Assembly (NCBI RefSeq): GCF_023101665.1 | Contig: NZ_CP082161.1 | Coordinates: forward strand, 8,042,501-8,106,500 | Direction: 5' to 3' | Source of the DNA: Bradyrhizobium sp. 195 | GTDB taxonomy: Bacteria; Pseudomonadota; Alphaproteobacteria; Rhizobiales; Xanthobacteraceae | DNA length: 64,000 bases | Shown here: positions 26,540 through 35,110 of the stretch, piece after piece | Numbering within the stretch: the first letter of the stretch is position 1 | Layout of the letters: every line of letters begins with the position of its first letter | The notes under the pieces: generated by a model | Databases searched by the model: none | What the model was told of the DNA's origin: nothing | The model's input: the letters and a program-made list of their open reading frames with translations, nothing else | Program-made: the position numbers and the translations under genes

Positions 26540-26550
26540 CCCCCCCCCCC
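26540..26550. repeat. Run of 11 C residues
   Basis: A homopolymer of 11 cytosines lies in the 271-bp gap between the divergent LuxR-type gene and the hypothetical gene at 26609, about 40 bp before that gene's likely ribosome site. It is the longest mononucleotide run I noticed. The rest of the gap shows no gene. Confidence 0.9.
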
Positions 26551-26608
26551 GGCTTTTACGGAATAATTAACGGCGACTTGCTTCTCTTAGGAGGTTGAGA
26601 GCGCGCAA

Positions 26609-27829
26609 ATGCCTCCACGCATTGGCCCGCACGCCCGCGGGACACGCTGCGAAAGATTGCGTGCCATGGACGAGATCGATCGGCTGTCGGAATTCCTGCA
26701 GAGGCTGACGCCGCTGTCGCGCAGCTGTCTGCTCAGTGAGCTGGAGCGGCTCGAGCTGTGCGGCATCGACATGCCGGGCTCGGCCGACGTCCAGTCCCGC
26801 TTGCGCGCCGAGTTTCGCAAGGACGGATCGACCCAGGCGCGCGCCACCAGCCCGTCGCGCTATTTCTTCGCGCCGCTCGAGCTGCTCCTGATCGATGGCG
26901 CGCCCGAGCATGCCAATATGGGGCGGATCTCGCGCAACACCCTCACCCCGATCTGGGAGTGGATCTGCCGCGACCTGCTGCCGACCATGGCACGCGACTA
27001 CATCAAGGCGATCAGCGACCAGGTTGCCGCCAACAATCCGAAGGAAGTCTCGAAGATCGCAGCGACCTTCCAGACCAAGGTCGTCAAGGTGCTCGAGAGC
27101 ACCTTCGCTTCGGCTGAGAGCACCGAATTCGCGCGGGCCAAGCTCGCGCAGTATACGGCGTCGCGCAGCGCCTTCGACGACGTCAGGAAGATGCAGCATG
27201 TGCTGCGCGCCGGCGATGCGCTGCCGAAATTCGATGAAAAACTGCCTGCAAAAATCGCGAGATTCGACGACGGCCAGGTTGCAAAGATCACCGCGCAGCT
27301 CGACGCCTTCAAGAAGGCTCATCCCGAGGCACTGCCCTTCGCGCTGACGCTGGTGGCGAGGCGCCTTGCGACGTCATGGCAATTGGTGAGCCTCGCCACC
27401 AAGGCCGCCGCGAGCAAGAGCCCCGCCGACGTCGCCGCCGCGCCCTATGCCTGCGTCGTTCCCATGGTGCTCGACCGGCTCGACGACAAGCGCCTCGCGC
27501 TTCGCATCGCGCTCCGGCACAACCGGGTGCTGGTCGCCCGCGACCTGCTCACCGAGATCTATGACACCGAATATGCCCTCAAGGTGCGCATCGACGGCAT
27601 CGAAAACAGCGAATGGGGAACCCGGCTCCAGCAATTGATGGATGCGATCGCGGCGCTGGTGTCCGCCGAGGTGAGTCGCTTCCCTTCCAATGTCGGCCAC
27701 ATCCTCGGCTCTCGCCGGCTGCGCAGCCACGACACGCTCGGCGGCAAGCTGACTTATCTGGCCTGGAAGGGACGCGACGCGATGCAGGACGGCGCGGCCG
27801 CGTTCCGCAAATTGATCGGGCAGACCTGA
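26609..27829 (+). CDS. Hypothetical helical protein of about 400 residues
   Basis: 406 residues from ATG 26609. AGGAGG ends 14 nt upstream, a long spacing; ATG 26666 (MDEIDRLSEFLQRL) would give 387 residues and may be the true start, as the first 19 residues look like non-coding sequence. I do not recognise a domain. It is rich in predicted helix, without signal peptide or clear membrane segment. Notable stretches are RYFFAPLELLLIDGAPEHAN, PIWEWICRDLLPTMARDYI and VVPMVLDRLDDKRLALRIAL. No catalytic motif is obvious. It stands alone between a LuxR-type gene and the REC-EAL gene. Confidence 0.8.
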   Translation: MPPRIGPHARGTRCERLRAMDEIDRLSEFLQRLTPLSRSCLLSELERLELCGIDMPGSADVQSRLRAEFRKDGSTQARATSPSRYFFAPLELLLIDGAPEHANMGRISRNTLTPIWEWICRDLLPTMARDYIKAISDQVAANNPKEVSKIAATFQTKVVKVLESTFASAESTEFARAKLAQYTASRSAFDDVRKMQHVLRAGDALPKFDEKLPAKIARFDDGQVAKITAQLDAFKKAHPEALPFALTLVARRLATSWQLVSLATKAAASKSPADVAAAPYACVVPMVLDRLDDKRLALRIALRHNRVLVARDLLTEIYDTEYALKVRIDGIENSEWGTRLQQLMDAIAALVSAEVSRFPSNVGHILGSRRLRSHDTLGGKLTYLAWKGRDAMQDGAAAFRKLIGQT

Positions 27830-28455
27830 TATCGCGCGGCGCGCTTCAATGCGCGCGCGGCAGGCACAGGAAGCGATCGAGAAATCGCCCTGACATCACG
27901 ATCCTGAACCACCAATACATCAAACGCCGCGTCGTCATTGTCGCAATCCTCGACAGCCCACCACCGGCTGAGCCGAGCAATAGCGCAAGTGCAGCAACCC
28001 ACGTGTGATGCGCTTCACATTCCGGCCGCGGGCCTGGCCGCGTTGTCGCAGAACTGTCGCGAGCGAAAGCGGAACCTGCGCGCATCGCGGGAAAGAAGAC
28101 GACGCGGTCCTGTTCACCGTCGTCGAGCACTCGCCGCGCATCTCGAAAAAGCCACCGGTCACAATCCTCCAACGATCTCGCATTGCTTCGAAAGGGCACA
28201 CAATCGCATTGCCCGCCTCCGTCCATCGGCGAGCACGACGCCAGTTACATCGCACGAGAGAAATTTCGCGTGCGCTGGCAGTCGTTGCGCCTGCGGTGCT
28301 CGAGTATGCGAATTCTTTTCGAACAGACTGTCGAAAAATTAGCTCGAATTGCAGGGTTTAACGTTACTCAGATAATTCAAGAATGATGTGATGCTCTCCT
28401 TATTTGAACCCACGCTCCGCGTTTAAGAAACCGTCACGGAACGGGAGTGGTGTTG
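27830..28455. other. 626-bp gap, no convincing gene
   Basis: Several overlapping frames exist on both strands but none has family-like sequence or a ribosome site. The last 150 bp (28300-28440) are clearly more AT-rich and probably hold the promoter of the REC-EAL gene. No repeat was recognised. Confidence 0.5.
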
Positions 28456-29670
28456 ATGAACGATGGGATGGTTGAGCTCGTCGGACGAAGGCCTGTGACC
28501 TTCGGACGACGAAAGGTAACGCCGCGCGCCTGCGTGGCCGATAGCAAGCGGCATCTGCGCGCCTTTCTCAGCGAGGTGCTGGAGGATCTCGGCTTCGTCA
28601 CCAGCGAATGCGCCAGCGCGGACGAACTGCAGACCGTGCTCGTCACCGATCTGCCCGACCTGATCCTGCTCGGCGTCGCCACTGACGGCATCGAGCCGGG
28701 GAGATTCCTCGAAATATTGGTGCGGGAGGCTTTTGCCGGCAAGGTTCTGGCCGTCGGCGCCCGTGAGTCGATCATCGTCAGGGCCGTGCAGCAGGTCGGC
28801 GAGGAATATGGTCTTACCATGCTGCCGCCGCTGACCACGCCCTTTGCCGCGGAAACGCTGCGCGAGCGCGTCGCCATGCTGCTGCCGGAGGAGCCGGCGC
28901 CGAGCCCGGCCGTGCATGTCGGCGAGGCCCTGCATGCCGGCTGGCTCGAGCTCTGGTACCAGCCCAAGATCGACGCGCGCACGCTGGTCCGCAGCGGCGC
29001 CGAGGCGCTGGTGCGGATGCGGCATCCGACCTGGGGCGTGGTGCCGCCGGCCTATTTCATTCCGGAGCCGCACGATCCGCATTTGCGCGATCTGTCGGAG
29101 TTCGTGATCGGGCGCGCCATGCAGGACTGGCACTATCTTCTGGAGCAACAAAGCCCGGTTGACCTGTCGATCAATCTTCCCGCGTCTTATCTCAAGGAGC
29201 CGCAGGCGGTGCGCGATCTCTGCCGCAGCATGCCGACGCATCCGGCCTTCGGCGGGCTGACGGTCGAGATCGACAGCGACGAGGCGATCCGCGATCTCGA
29301 TCACCTGACCGAGGTCGCGCGCGAGGTCGGCCTGCACAATATCGGCCTCTCGATCGACAATCTCGGCGCCAACTGGCCGGCGCTGATGGGCCTGGACAAG
29401 ATTCCCTTCGTCAAGCTGAAGGCCGACCGGCAGTTCGTCACCGGCAGCGGCAACGATCGGCTGAAGCGCACGGTGTGCCGCGACATCGTCGAGCTCGCGC
29501 AGAGCTATGGCGCGCGCAGCGTCGCCCAGGGCGTCGAGAGCCGCTCCGACCTCGTTGCGGCCAACGAGCTCGGCTTCGACCTCGTGCAGGGCTTTCTGTT
29601 CGGCAAGCCGATGCCGCTGAAGAAATTTGCAAGGAGCGCGCTGACGCGGACGGTGATGGGGCAGGCGTGA
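28456..29670 (+). CDS. Pseudo-receiver plus degenerate EAL-domain protein
   Basis: 404 residues from ATG 28456, with GGGAG 8 nt upstream. The N-terminal domain has a receiver-like pattern, but the phosphorylation site is replaced (LILLGVATDG, Gly where Asp is expected). The EAL domain begins WYQPKIDARTLVRSGAEALV and keeps ExLxR and the Asn in LSINLP. The DDFG metal motif is altered to DNLG, KID to KAD and the AEGVE motif to AQGVE. Active c-di-GMP phosphodiesterases keep these, so it is more likely a c-di-GMP sensor or scaffold than an enzyme. No membrane segment is present. Confidence 0.85.
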   Translation: MNDGMVELVGRRPVTFGRRKVTPRACVADSKRHLRAFLSEVLEDLGFVTSECASADELQTVLVTDLPDLILLGVATDGIEPGRFLEILVREAFAGKVLAVGARESIIVRAVQQVGEEYGLTMLPPLTTPFAAETLRERVAMLLPEEPAPSPAVHVGEALHAGWLELWYQPKIDARTLVRSGAEALVRMRHPTWGVVPPAYFIPEPHDPHLRDLSEFVIGRAMQDWHYLLEQQSPVDLSINLPASYLKEPQAVRDLCRSMPTHPAFGGLTVEIDSDEAIRDLDHLTEVAREVGLHNIGLSIDNLGANWPALMGLDKIPFVKLKADRQFVTGSGNDRLKRTVCRDIVELAQSYGARSVAQGVESRSDLVAANELGFDLVQGFLFGKPMPLKKFARSALTRTVMGQA

Positions 29671-29680
29671 GGCGAAAGCC

Positions 29681-30541
29681 TCACGCGAACCGGCGCGCGA
29701 AGAAGACGCAGGCAACCACGAGTGCAGTTGCGGCAATCATGCTCCAGGCGACCGGCTCGTGCAGCAACAAGCCCGCGAGCGCAAGACCGAAGAACGGCTG
29801 GAGCTGCTGCAGCTGACCGATTCGCGCGATGCCGCCGATCGCGAGGCCGCGGTACCAGAAGATGAAGCCGACGAACATGCTGAAGATCGAGACGTAAGCG
29901 AGCCCGATCCAGGCGGGCACGCTGACGCCGCTCCAGGCCGGCGGCCAGGTCCATAGCGCGACCGGCACCATCAGCGGCAGCGCAAGCAGGAGCGCCCAGG
30001 AGATCACCTGCCAGCCGCCGAGCCGGCGCGACAGCGCGGCGCCTTCGGCATAGCCGAGCCCGCACAGCACGATGGCGGCGACCATCAGGAGATCGCCGGC
30101 AAGCGAGGCCGATCCGTCGCCGGACAAGGCAAAGCCGGCCACCGTGGCACTGCCGAGGATCGCAAACAGCCAGAACAGCGGCTGCGGCCGCTCGCCGCCG
30201 CGCAGCACGGCGAAGATCGCTGTCGACAATGGCAAGAGGCCAATGAAGACGATCGAATGCGCCGAGGTGATGTGCTGGAGCGCGAGCGCCGTCAGCAGGG
30301 GGAAGCCGACCACGACGCCAATCGCGACGATGACGAGCGAGGCGAGATCCTTTCGCTGCGGCCGCGCCTGACGGAGCAGGCCGAGTACGGCGACAGCGAT
30401 CAGCGCCGCGATGACTGCGCGCGCCGACGTCAGGAACAGCGCCGAGAAGCCGCCGACCGCCACCCGCGTCGCCGGCAACGAGCCGCTGAAGATGATGACG
30501 CCGAGAAGCCCGTTGCCCCAGCCGCTGCCCGCAGATTGCAT
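29681..30541 (-). CDS. EamA/DMT-family transporter
   Basis: 286 residues, almost entirely hydrophobic, with about ten membrane helices in two repeats of five, as usual for the drug/metabolite transporter superfamily. Characteristic parts are the PATRVAVGGFSALFLTSARA start and GLLPLSTAIFAVL and WIGLAYVSIFSMFVGFIFWY further on. It converges on the REC-EAL gene with only 10 bp between them. The substrate cannot be predicted. Confidence 0.87.
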   Translation of the reverse strand: MQSAGSGWGNGLLGVIIFSGSLPATRVAVGGFSALFLTSARAVIAALIAVAVLGLLRQARPQRKDLASLVIVAIGVVVGFPLLTALALQHITSAHSIVFIGLLPLSTAIFAVLRGGERPQPLFWLFAILGSATVAGFALSGDGSASLAGDLLMVAAIVLCGLGYAEGAALSRRLGGWQVISWALLLALPLMVPVALWTWPPAWSGVSVPAWIGLAYVSIFSMFVGFIFWYRGLAIGGIARIGQLQQLQPFFGLALAGLLLHEPVAWSMIAATALVVACVFFARRFA

Positions 30542-30649
30542 GTCCGTCCCATTTCCTGGAGTCGCGACATTGGGGCTTCCGCGGTGGCGAGGCCAGTCAC
30601 AATTTCACAATCTGGCGAAACTGTATGGCGGCGCCGAAATGATCGCCGG

Positions 30650-31246
30650 TTAGTACAGCGGCTCCTCATACACCGGCTCGCCGTCGAGCAGCAGCCGCTT
30701 GATGGCGGCGCGGCCTGAGGGCAGCACGGCGGCGACGATGCGCAGCTTCTGCTGGTTGCGGGCCTGCTCGAGCTTGCCGCCCTCGCCTTCGGGCACGAAA
30801 TAGCTTTCGAGGCCGTATTTGATCGTGAGCTTGTCACAGAAGGTGCGGACGTCCGATCCGCAGGAATAGCTGACGCGGCCGCGGATCAGCACCTCGGGCG
30901 TCGTGACCGGCACAGGCGCGGCATGCACCGAGACGGCAGCGTAAAGGCCGTCCGCATTGGGCGCGAGCTTGACGAACACGATCGGGTTACGTGCGTCGGC
31001 CGGCTTGCCGGCGAGCGCGCCGGCCGGCAGCTGCGAAATGTCGTAGCGGAGCACGACATAGTCGCCGCGCAGAAGATCGCGCGGATCGACCGGCTGCGTC
31101 TGCAGGGTCACCTCACGGCCTTCGCGCAGGATCTGCATCCGGTCGGCGACCATCAGCACCAGCAACGCGCATTGCACGAGGACGGCGACACCGAAAAGGA
31201 CGGCTTTCGGGATGCGCTGCCAGAATCTTGTGATGGCTCCAATCAT
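30650..31246 (-). CDS. GDYXXLXY-domain membrane-anchored protein
   Basis: 198 residues with one N-terminal membrane segment (about 14-34) and the name-giving motif RGDYVVLRYDIS near residue 60. The remainder is predicted to lie outside the membrane. Its start overlaps the stop of the DUF2157 gene as ATGA, so the two are translationally coupled; these two families are commonly paired. Function is unknown. Confidence 0.85.
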   Translation of the reverse strand: MIGAITRFWQRIPKAVLFGVAVLVQCALLVLMVADRMQILREGREVTLQTQPVDPRDLLRGDYVVLRYDISQLPAGALAGKPADARNPIVFVKLAPNADGLYAAVSVHAAPVPVTTPEVLIRGRVSYSCGSDVRTFCDKLTIKYGLESYFVPEGEGGKLEQARNQQKLRIVAAVLPSGRAAIKRLLLDGEPVYEEPLY

Positions 31247-32514
31247 CGCTCAGCCCTCGGCAGCATGCGATTGAGCGCGGTTGCAAAGACCACGGCGACG
31301 ATTCCGGCCCCCGCGAGAAAGGCCGAGCGGCGCAGCAGCGAACCCTTCACCGCCCAGGTGATGCCGGCGATGATTCCGGCGATGCCGAGCCAGCCGGCGA
31401 CGATCCGCGGACGCACGTCATCGAGCACGCCGGAGACGACGAGGCACAGCATGGCGCACAGCAGCGCGGCATAAGCGAACCAGGGTTCGCCGGCCGTGGA
31501 GACCGGCCAGATCGGCGCGGCGAGCAGCACGAGCCCGATCGCGCAGGCTGCGAGCAACTCACCTGCGCGCTTCGTGAGAATGGCGGAGACGAGGGCGAGG
31601 ATCACCCCCGCAACTCCAGACAGGATCGCCCAGATCGGCTGGGCGGACACCGTGCTGGTCCGGAAGCGAATGAAGTCATCGACCGTCGTCACCTCCAGGA
31701 ACGCGACACCGGCCAGCGAGAACGCTCCGTAGATCGACAGAACGCTCCCAAGCTGGCGCGCCCTCGGCGAGGGCATGGCTGCGATCGCAAGCCCGGCGCC
31801 GAACAGCAGGGCGGCCCCGTTCGCGAGCAGGAAGGACGGCTGGGCGCCCTCGAACTCGAAGCGAAGCGACGTCGCGATCCACCACGGCAGCACCGCGAGC
31901 GCGACGAGGTGGGCAGCGACGCGGGAATTCCAGGCGAAGGCGAGGCCTGCGGCGATCAGCCAGACCGCCACGAACGGAAGATGCAGAAAGTCGGGCGCGT
32001 CGTGGATCCGCATGCAGGTCCAGATGCTGGCGGCGACGAGGCCGACCGCGAGCGCCCCGCGCGAGCCGGTCAACAGCGCCGCGGCGAACGCGCCGATCGA
32101 CCACAGCAGCATGCCGCCGGCAAAATCCTCGCCGAGATGGTACATCTGGCCGACCAGCGCGATGCCCGCACCGAAGATGATGGCGCCGACGCTCGCGCAG
32201 AGATCGGCGAGAACGTCGCGGCCCCTCGAAGCGAACCAGGCGCCAAGGCTGCCGGTGACGACCATGCCGGCGAGCAGGATCGCGAACCGCACCAGCCGCG
32301 CGATCTCCGTCCAGTGCGCCGCGACGAAGGCGAGGAACGCGGCCGCGATCAACAAGCCGCCGACGATGCCGACGACGACGGCGATGTTGATGCCCGCAGG
32401 CAGCGGCGGCAGCGCATTGCGGATCGATGCGGCTGCCGCCGGCGCAATCACGCCATCGGCCTCCCATCGCGCAAGATCAGCGTCCAGGCGGTCCCGGTAG
32501 GTCTTCTCGAACAT
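31243..32514 (-). CDS. DUF2157-domain multi-pass membrane protein
   Basis: 423 residues. A short soluble N-terminus (DADLARWEADGVIAPAAAAS) typical of DUF2157 is followed by about 11-12 membrane helices (from IAVVVGIVGGLLIAAAFLAF onward). It is the first gene of a two-gene unit with the GDYXXLXY protein. The biochemical role is unknown. Confidence 0.85.
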   Translation of the reverse strand: MFEKTYRDRLDADLARWEADGVIAPAAAASIRNALPPLPAGINIAVVVGIVGGLLIAAAFLAFVAAHWTEIARLVRFAILLAGMVVTGSLGAWFASRGRDVLADLCASVGAIIFGAGIALVGQMYHLGEDFAGGMLLWSIGAFAAALLTGSRGALAVGLVAASIWTCMRIHDAPDFLHLPFVAVWLIAAGLAFAWNSRVAAHLVALAVLPWWIATSLRFEFEGAQPSFLLANGAALLFGAGLAIAAMPSPRARQLGSVLSIYGAFSLAGVAFLEVTTVDDFIRFRTSTVSAQPIWAILSGVAGVILALVSAILTKRAGELLAACAIGLVLLAAPIWPVSTAGEPWFAYAALLCAMLCLVVSGVLDDVRPRIVAGWLGIAGIIAGITWAVKGSLLRRSAFLAGAGIVAVVFATALNRMLPRAER

Positions 32515-32637
32515 CGTGGTGGATTACCTCGGTGCCGCCGGAGGGCGGGGCATTGCTGGGTCGGATCGGGCGGGGAGTGGGTTCAAACGGGCTGGCGGGC
32601 TGCGGGCTTTCGGAGGGCCGAATGACGATAATGGCGA

Positions 32638-32658
32638 AACAACCCCATGCACAGTAGG
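32638..32658 (+). repeat. Dispersed repeat, copy 1
   Basis: Contains AACAACCCCATGCACAGTAG, found again at 56911-56931 in this window, in both cases preceded by GCGAAA-like sequence and followed by a G-rich stretch. Confidence 0.85.
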
Positions 32659-32672
32659 CGGGGCCCACGATA

Positions 32673-33023
32673 TCAAAGACTTACGGAAGGCAGGAATCGG
32701 ACCTCGCACCTCTGCAAGTCATCGATCCCCAGCGCGTCCAGCGCTGCACCTTCGACATGGAGCAGTCGCATCGCCACAGGCAGCCAGCGCGATTGCGCTG
32801 GCAAGAGAACATGCCGCAGGATGTCGTCGTAGGGTGCGAGGTCGAGATTGGCCGTCACCTCCGCGCTGCCGTCCTGCATGAGCATGATCCACGCATAGCT
32901 GTTCGAATAGGGCTTGCCATCGGGTGCCACGCCTCTGCCTTCCCCACGCGCGATGACGAGGTCGCCATCGGCCGAGCGGAAGGCGCTAGCAGCTGAAGCG
33001 GTAGCCGAGCCGGCGGCACACCT
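32673..33023 (-). pseudogene. Remnant of an NTF2/SnoaL-like protein gene
   Basis: The minus-strand frame reads FRSADGDLVIARGEGRG, then VAPDGKPYSNSYAWIML and an LDLAPYDDIL stretch. This matches the C-terminal half of SnoaL/NTF2-like proteins (GDxVVxExxG ... DGKPYxNxYxxxF ... LD). An in-frame stop at 33024-33026 cuts off the upstream half, no start or ribosome site is present, and the final 35 residues do not look like the family. It lies in a gene-poor stretch beside a dispersed repeat, so it is most likely a decayed fragment. Confidence 0.5.
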
Positions 33024-33107
33024 TCACGCTGCTTCCCTGCAGCGACAATCCCTCGTTTCGTGTATCGATCTCTGGCCCCGAACTGCCGAACATGTTTTGC
33101 TGCCGCC

Positions 33108-33542
33108 ATGCCTGAACCAACCCGAGAACAAGTCGAGCAATTGACGCGCGCGTTCGAACGTTTCACGCGCCGGTTCAAGGTGGCCGAGGCGGTCGCTGCG
33201 GCCGAAAACGCACTCAACGCGCTCGATGCCCAGACTCTGATGTTCATCGCCGAACATCCTGGTTGCGGCATGGGCGATGTCGCGCGCTATCTCAATGTCG
33301 CGATGACGACGATGTCCTCTGCCGTCGATCGGCTGGTGAAGAAAGACCTGATCGAGCGTCGCCGTCCCGAGGACAATCGCCGCGCGGTCGCCCTGAGCGC
33401 GAACGAAAAGGGGCGCCAGGTGGTTGACGAGCACATCGAAGGCTACCGGCAGGCATGTCGGACCATGCTCCAGGCGCTGGAGACGTCCGAACAGGACGAA
33501 CTGATCCGTCTGACTGAAAAAATTGCCGACAACGAAACTTGA
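33108..33542 (+). CDS. MarR-family transcriptional regulator
   Basis: 144 residues from ATG 33108. The winged helix is DVARYLNVAMTTMSSAVDRL followed by the wing ERRRPEDNRRAVALSANEKG, typical of MarR. It sits directly upstream of and in line with the molybdenum oxidoreductase operon, with a TACGAA-type palindrome in the gap. A similar TTTCGTGTATCGA patch lies about 50 bp before its own start. It is probably the local repressor of the operon. Confidence 0.9.
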   Translation: MPEPTREQVEQLTRAFERFTRRFKVAEAVAAAENALNALDAQTLMFIAEHPGCGMGDVARYLNVAMTTMSSAVDRLVKKDLIERRRPEDNRRAVALSANEKGRQVVDEHIEGYRQACRTMLQALETSEQDELIRLTEKIADNET

Positions 33543-33546
33543 ATAG

Positions 33547-33559
33547 TACGAATTTCGTA
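33547..33559. promoter_or_regulatory. Palindrome, candidate MarR operator
   Basis: TACGAA-T-TTCGTA, a perfect 6+6 inverted repeat around one base, lies between the marR stop and the oxidoreductase operon start (33618). It is AT-rich against the local background. A MarR dimer site is inferred from size and place. Confidence 0.6.
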
Positions 33560-33617
33560 TTATCTTGGTGATGCTGCCAGAGCTTGAGGAAAGTTCGGCC
33601 CAGAGATGGAGGCGTCC

Positions 33618-34123
<506 letters not shown>

Positions 34124-34127
<4 letters not shown>

Positions 34128-35110
34128 GAACCTTCGCTTATCAGCGCGTCGCCGATCAGGCTTCGGCCCTGTCCGCCGCGGCCGCCGGACCCGTCCGCTA
34201 CCTCGGTGGTGGCACCAATCTCGTCGATCTGATGCGACAGAATATCGAGGCGCCCCAGGCGCTGGTCGATGTCTCGCGCCTGCCGGCCGAGATCATCGAA
34301 ATGCCGGACGGAGGCCTCAAGATCGGCGCGGCGGTGCGCAACAGCACGCTGGCTGCGCATCCCGCCGTGCGTGCGCGCTATCCGATGCTGTCGCGCGCGT
34401 TGCTGGCCGGAGCCTCCGCGCAAATCCGCAACATGGCGACGGTCGGGGGCAACATCCTTCAGCGCACGCGGTGCGCCTATTTCTACGATGCGGAGGGCTC
34501 GCACTGTAACAAGCGCGAGCAGCATGCCGGCTGCGACGCCATCGGCGGCTTCAACCGCTATCATGCGATCCTTGGCGCATCGCCGCACTGTATCGCCACC
34601 CATCCATCGGACATGTGCGTCGCGCTTGCGGCGCTCGATGCGACGGTTCATCTCGCCGGCGACGGAGGCGAGCGCAGCGTCGCTCTGACCGATTTCCATC
34701 GCTTGCCGGGCGAGACGCCGCAGATCGAGACGGTCCTGCATCCCGGCGAACTGATCACCGCGATCGAGCTGCCGCCGGGCCCGGCGGCCGCGCGCTCGAC
34801 CTATCGCAAGGTCCGCGATCGTTCGAGCTACGCATTCGCGCTGATATCAGTCGCAGCCGGTGTAGATGTCGTCGACGGAAAGATCCGGGATGTCCGGATC
34901 GCGCTCGGCGGCGTGGCCGCCAAGCCATGGCGCGCGCGGCAGGCCGAGAAAATGCTGCTGGGCGAGGCGCCGACGCCGGATCGCTTTCGTGCATCGGCCG
35001 ACGCCGAACTGGCGGCAGCCAGCACGCTTGACGGCAATACCTTCAAGGTCGAGCTCGCGAAGCGGACCATCGTGGCCGTGCTCGCCCAACTGACAGGAGC
35101 GGACGCATGA
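34124..35110 (+). CDS. FAD subunit of the molybdenum oxidoreductase, with extra Fe-S loop (PaoB-like)
   Basis: 328 residues. FAD-binding motifs are RYLGGGTNLVDLM near residue 26 and RNMATVGGNILQRTRC near 105. Between the two FAD motifs and the C-terminal domain lies a cysteine-bearing loop, RCAYFYDAEGSHCNKR followed by AGCDA, the type that holds an additional [4Fe-4S] cluster in PaoB. It overlaps both neighbours by ATGA, so the three subunits are translated together. Confidence 0.9.

Noticed and set aside
27846..28255. Overlapping minus-strand frames in the 626-bp gap
   Set aside because: Two frames compete over the same bases, neither has a ribosome site or conserved-looking sequence.
32680..32720. 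A stretch resembling the 3' part of a minus-strand tRNA (GGAATCGGACC)
   Set aside because: The T-loop is not canonical and no acceptor or anticodon stem can be formed around it.
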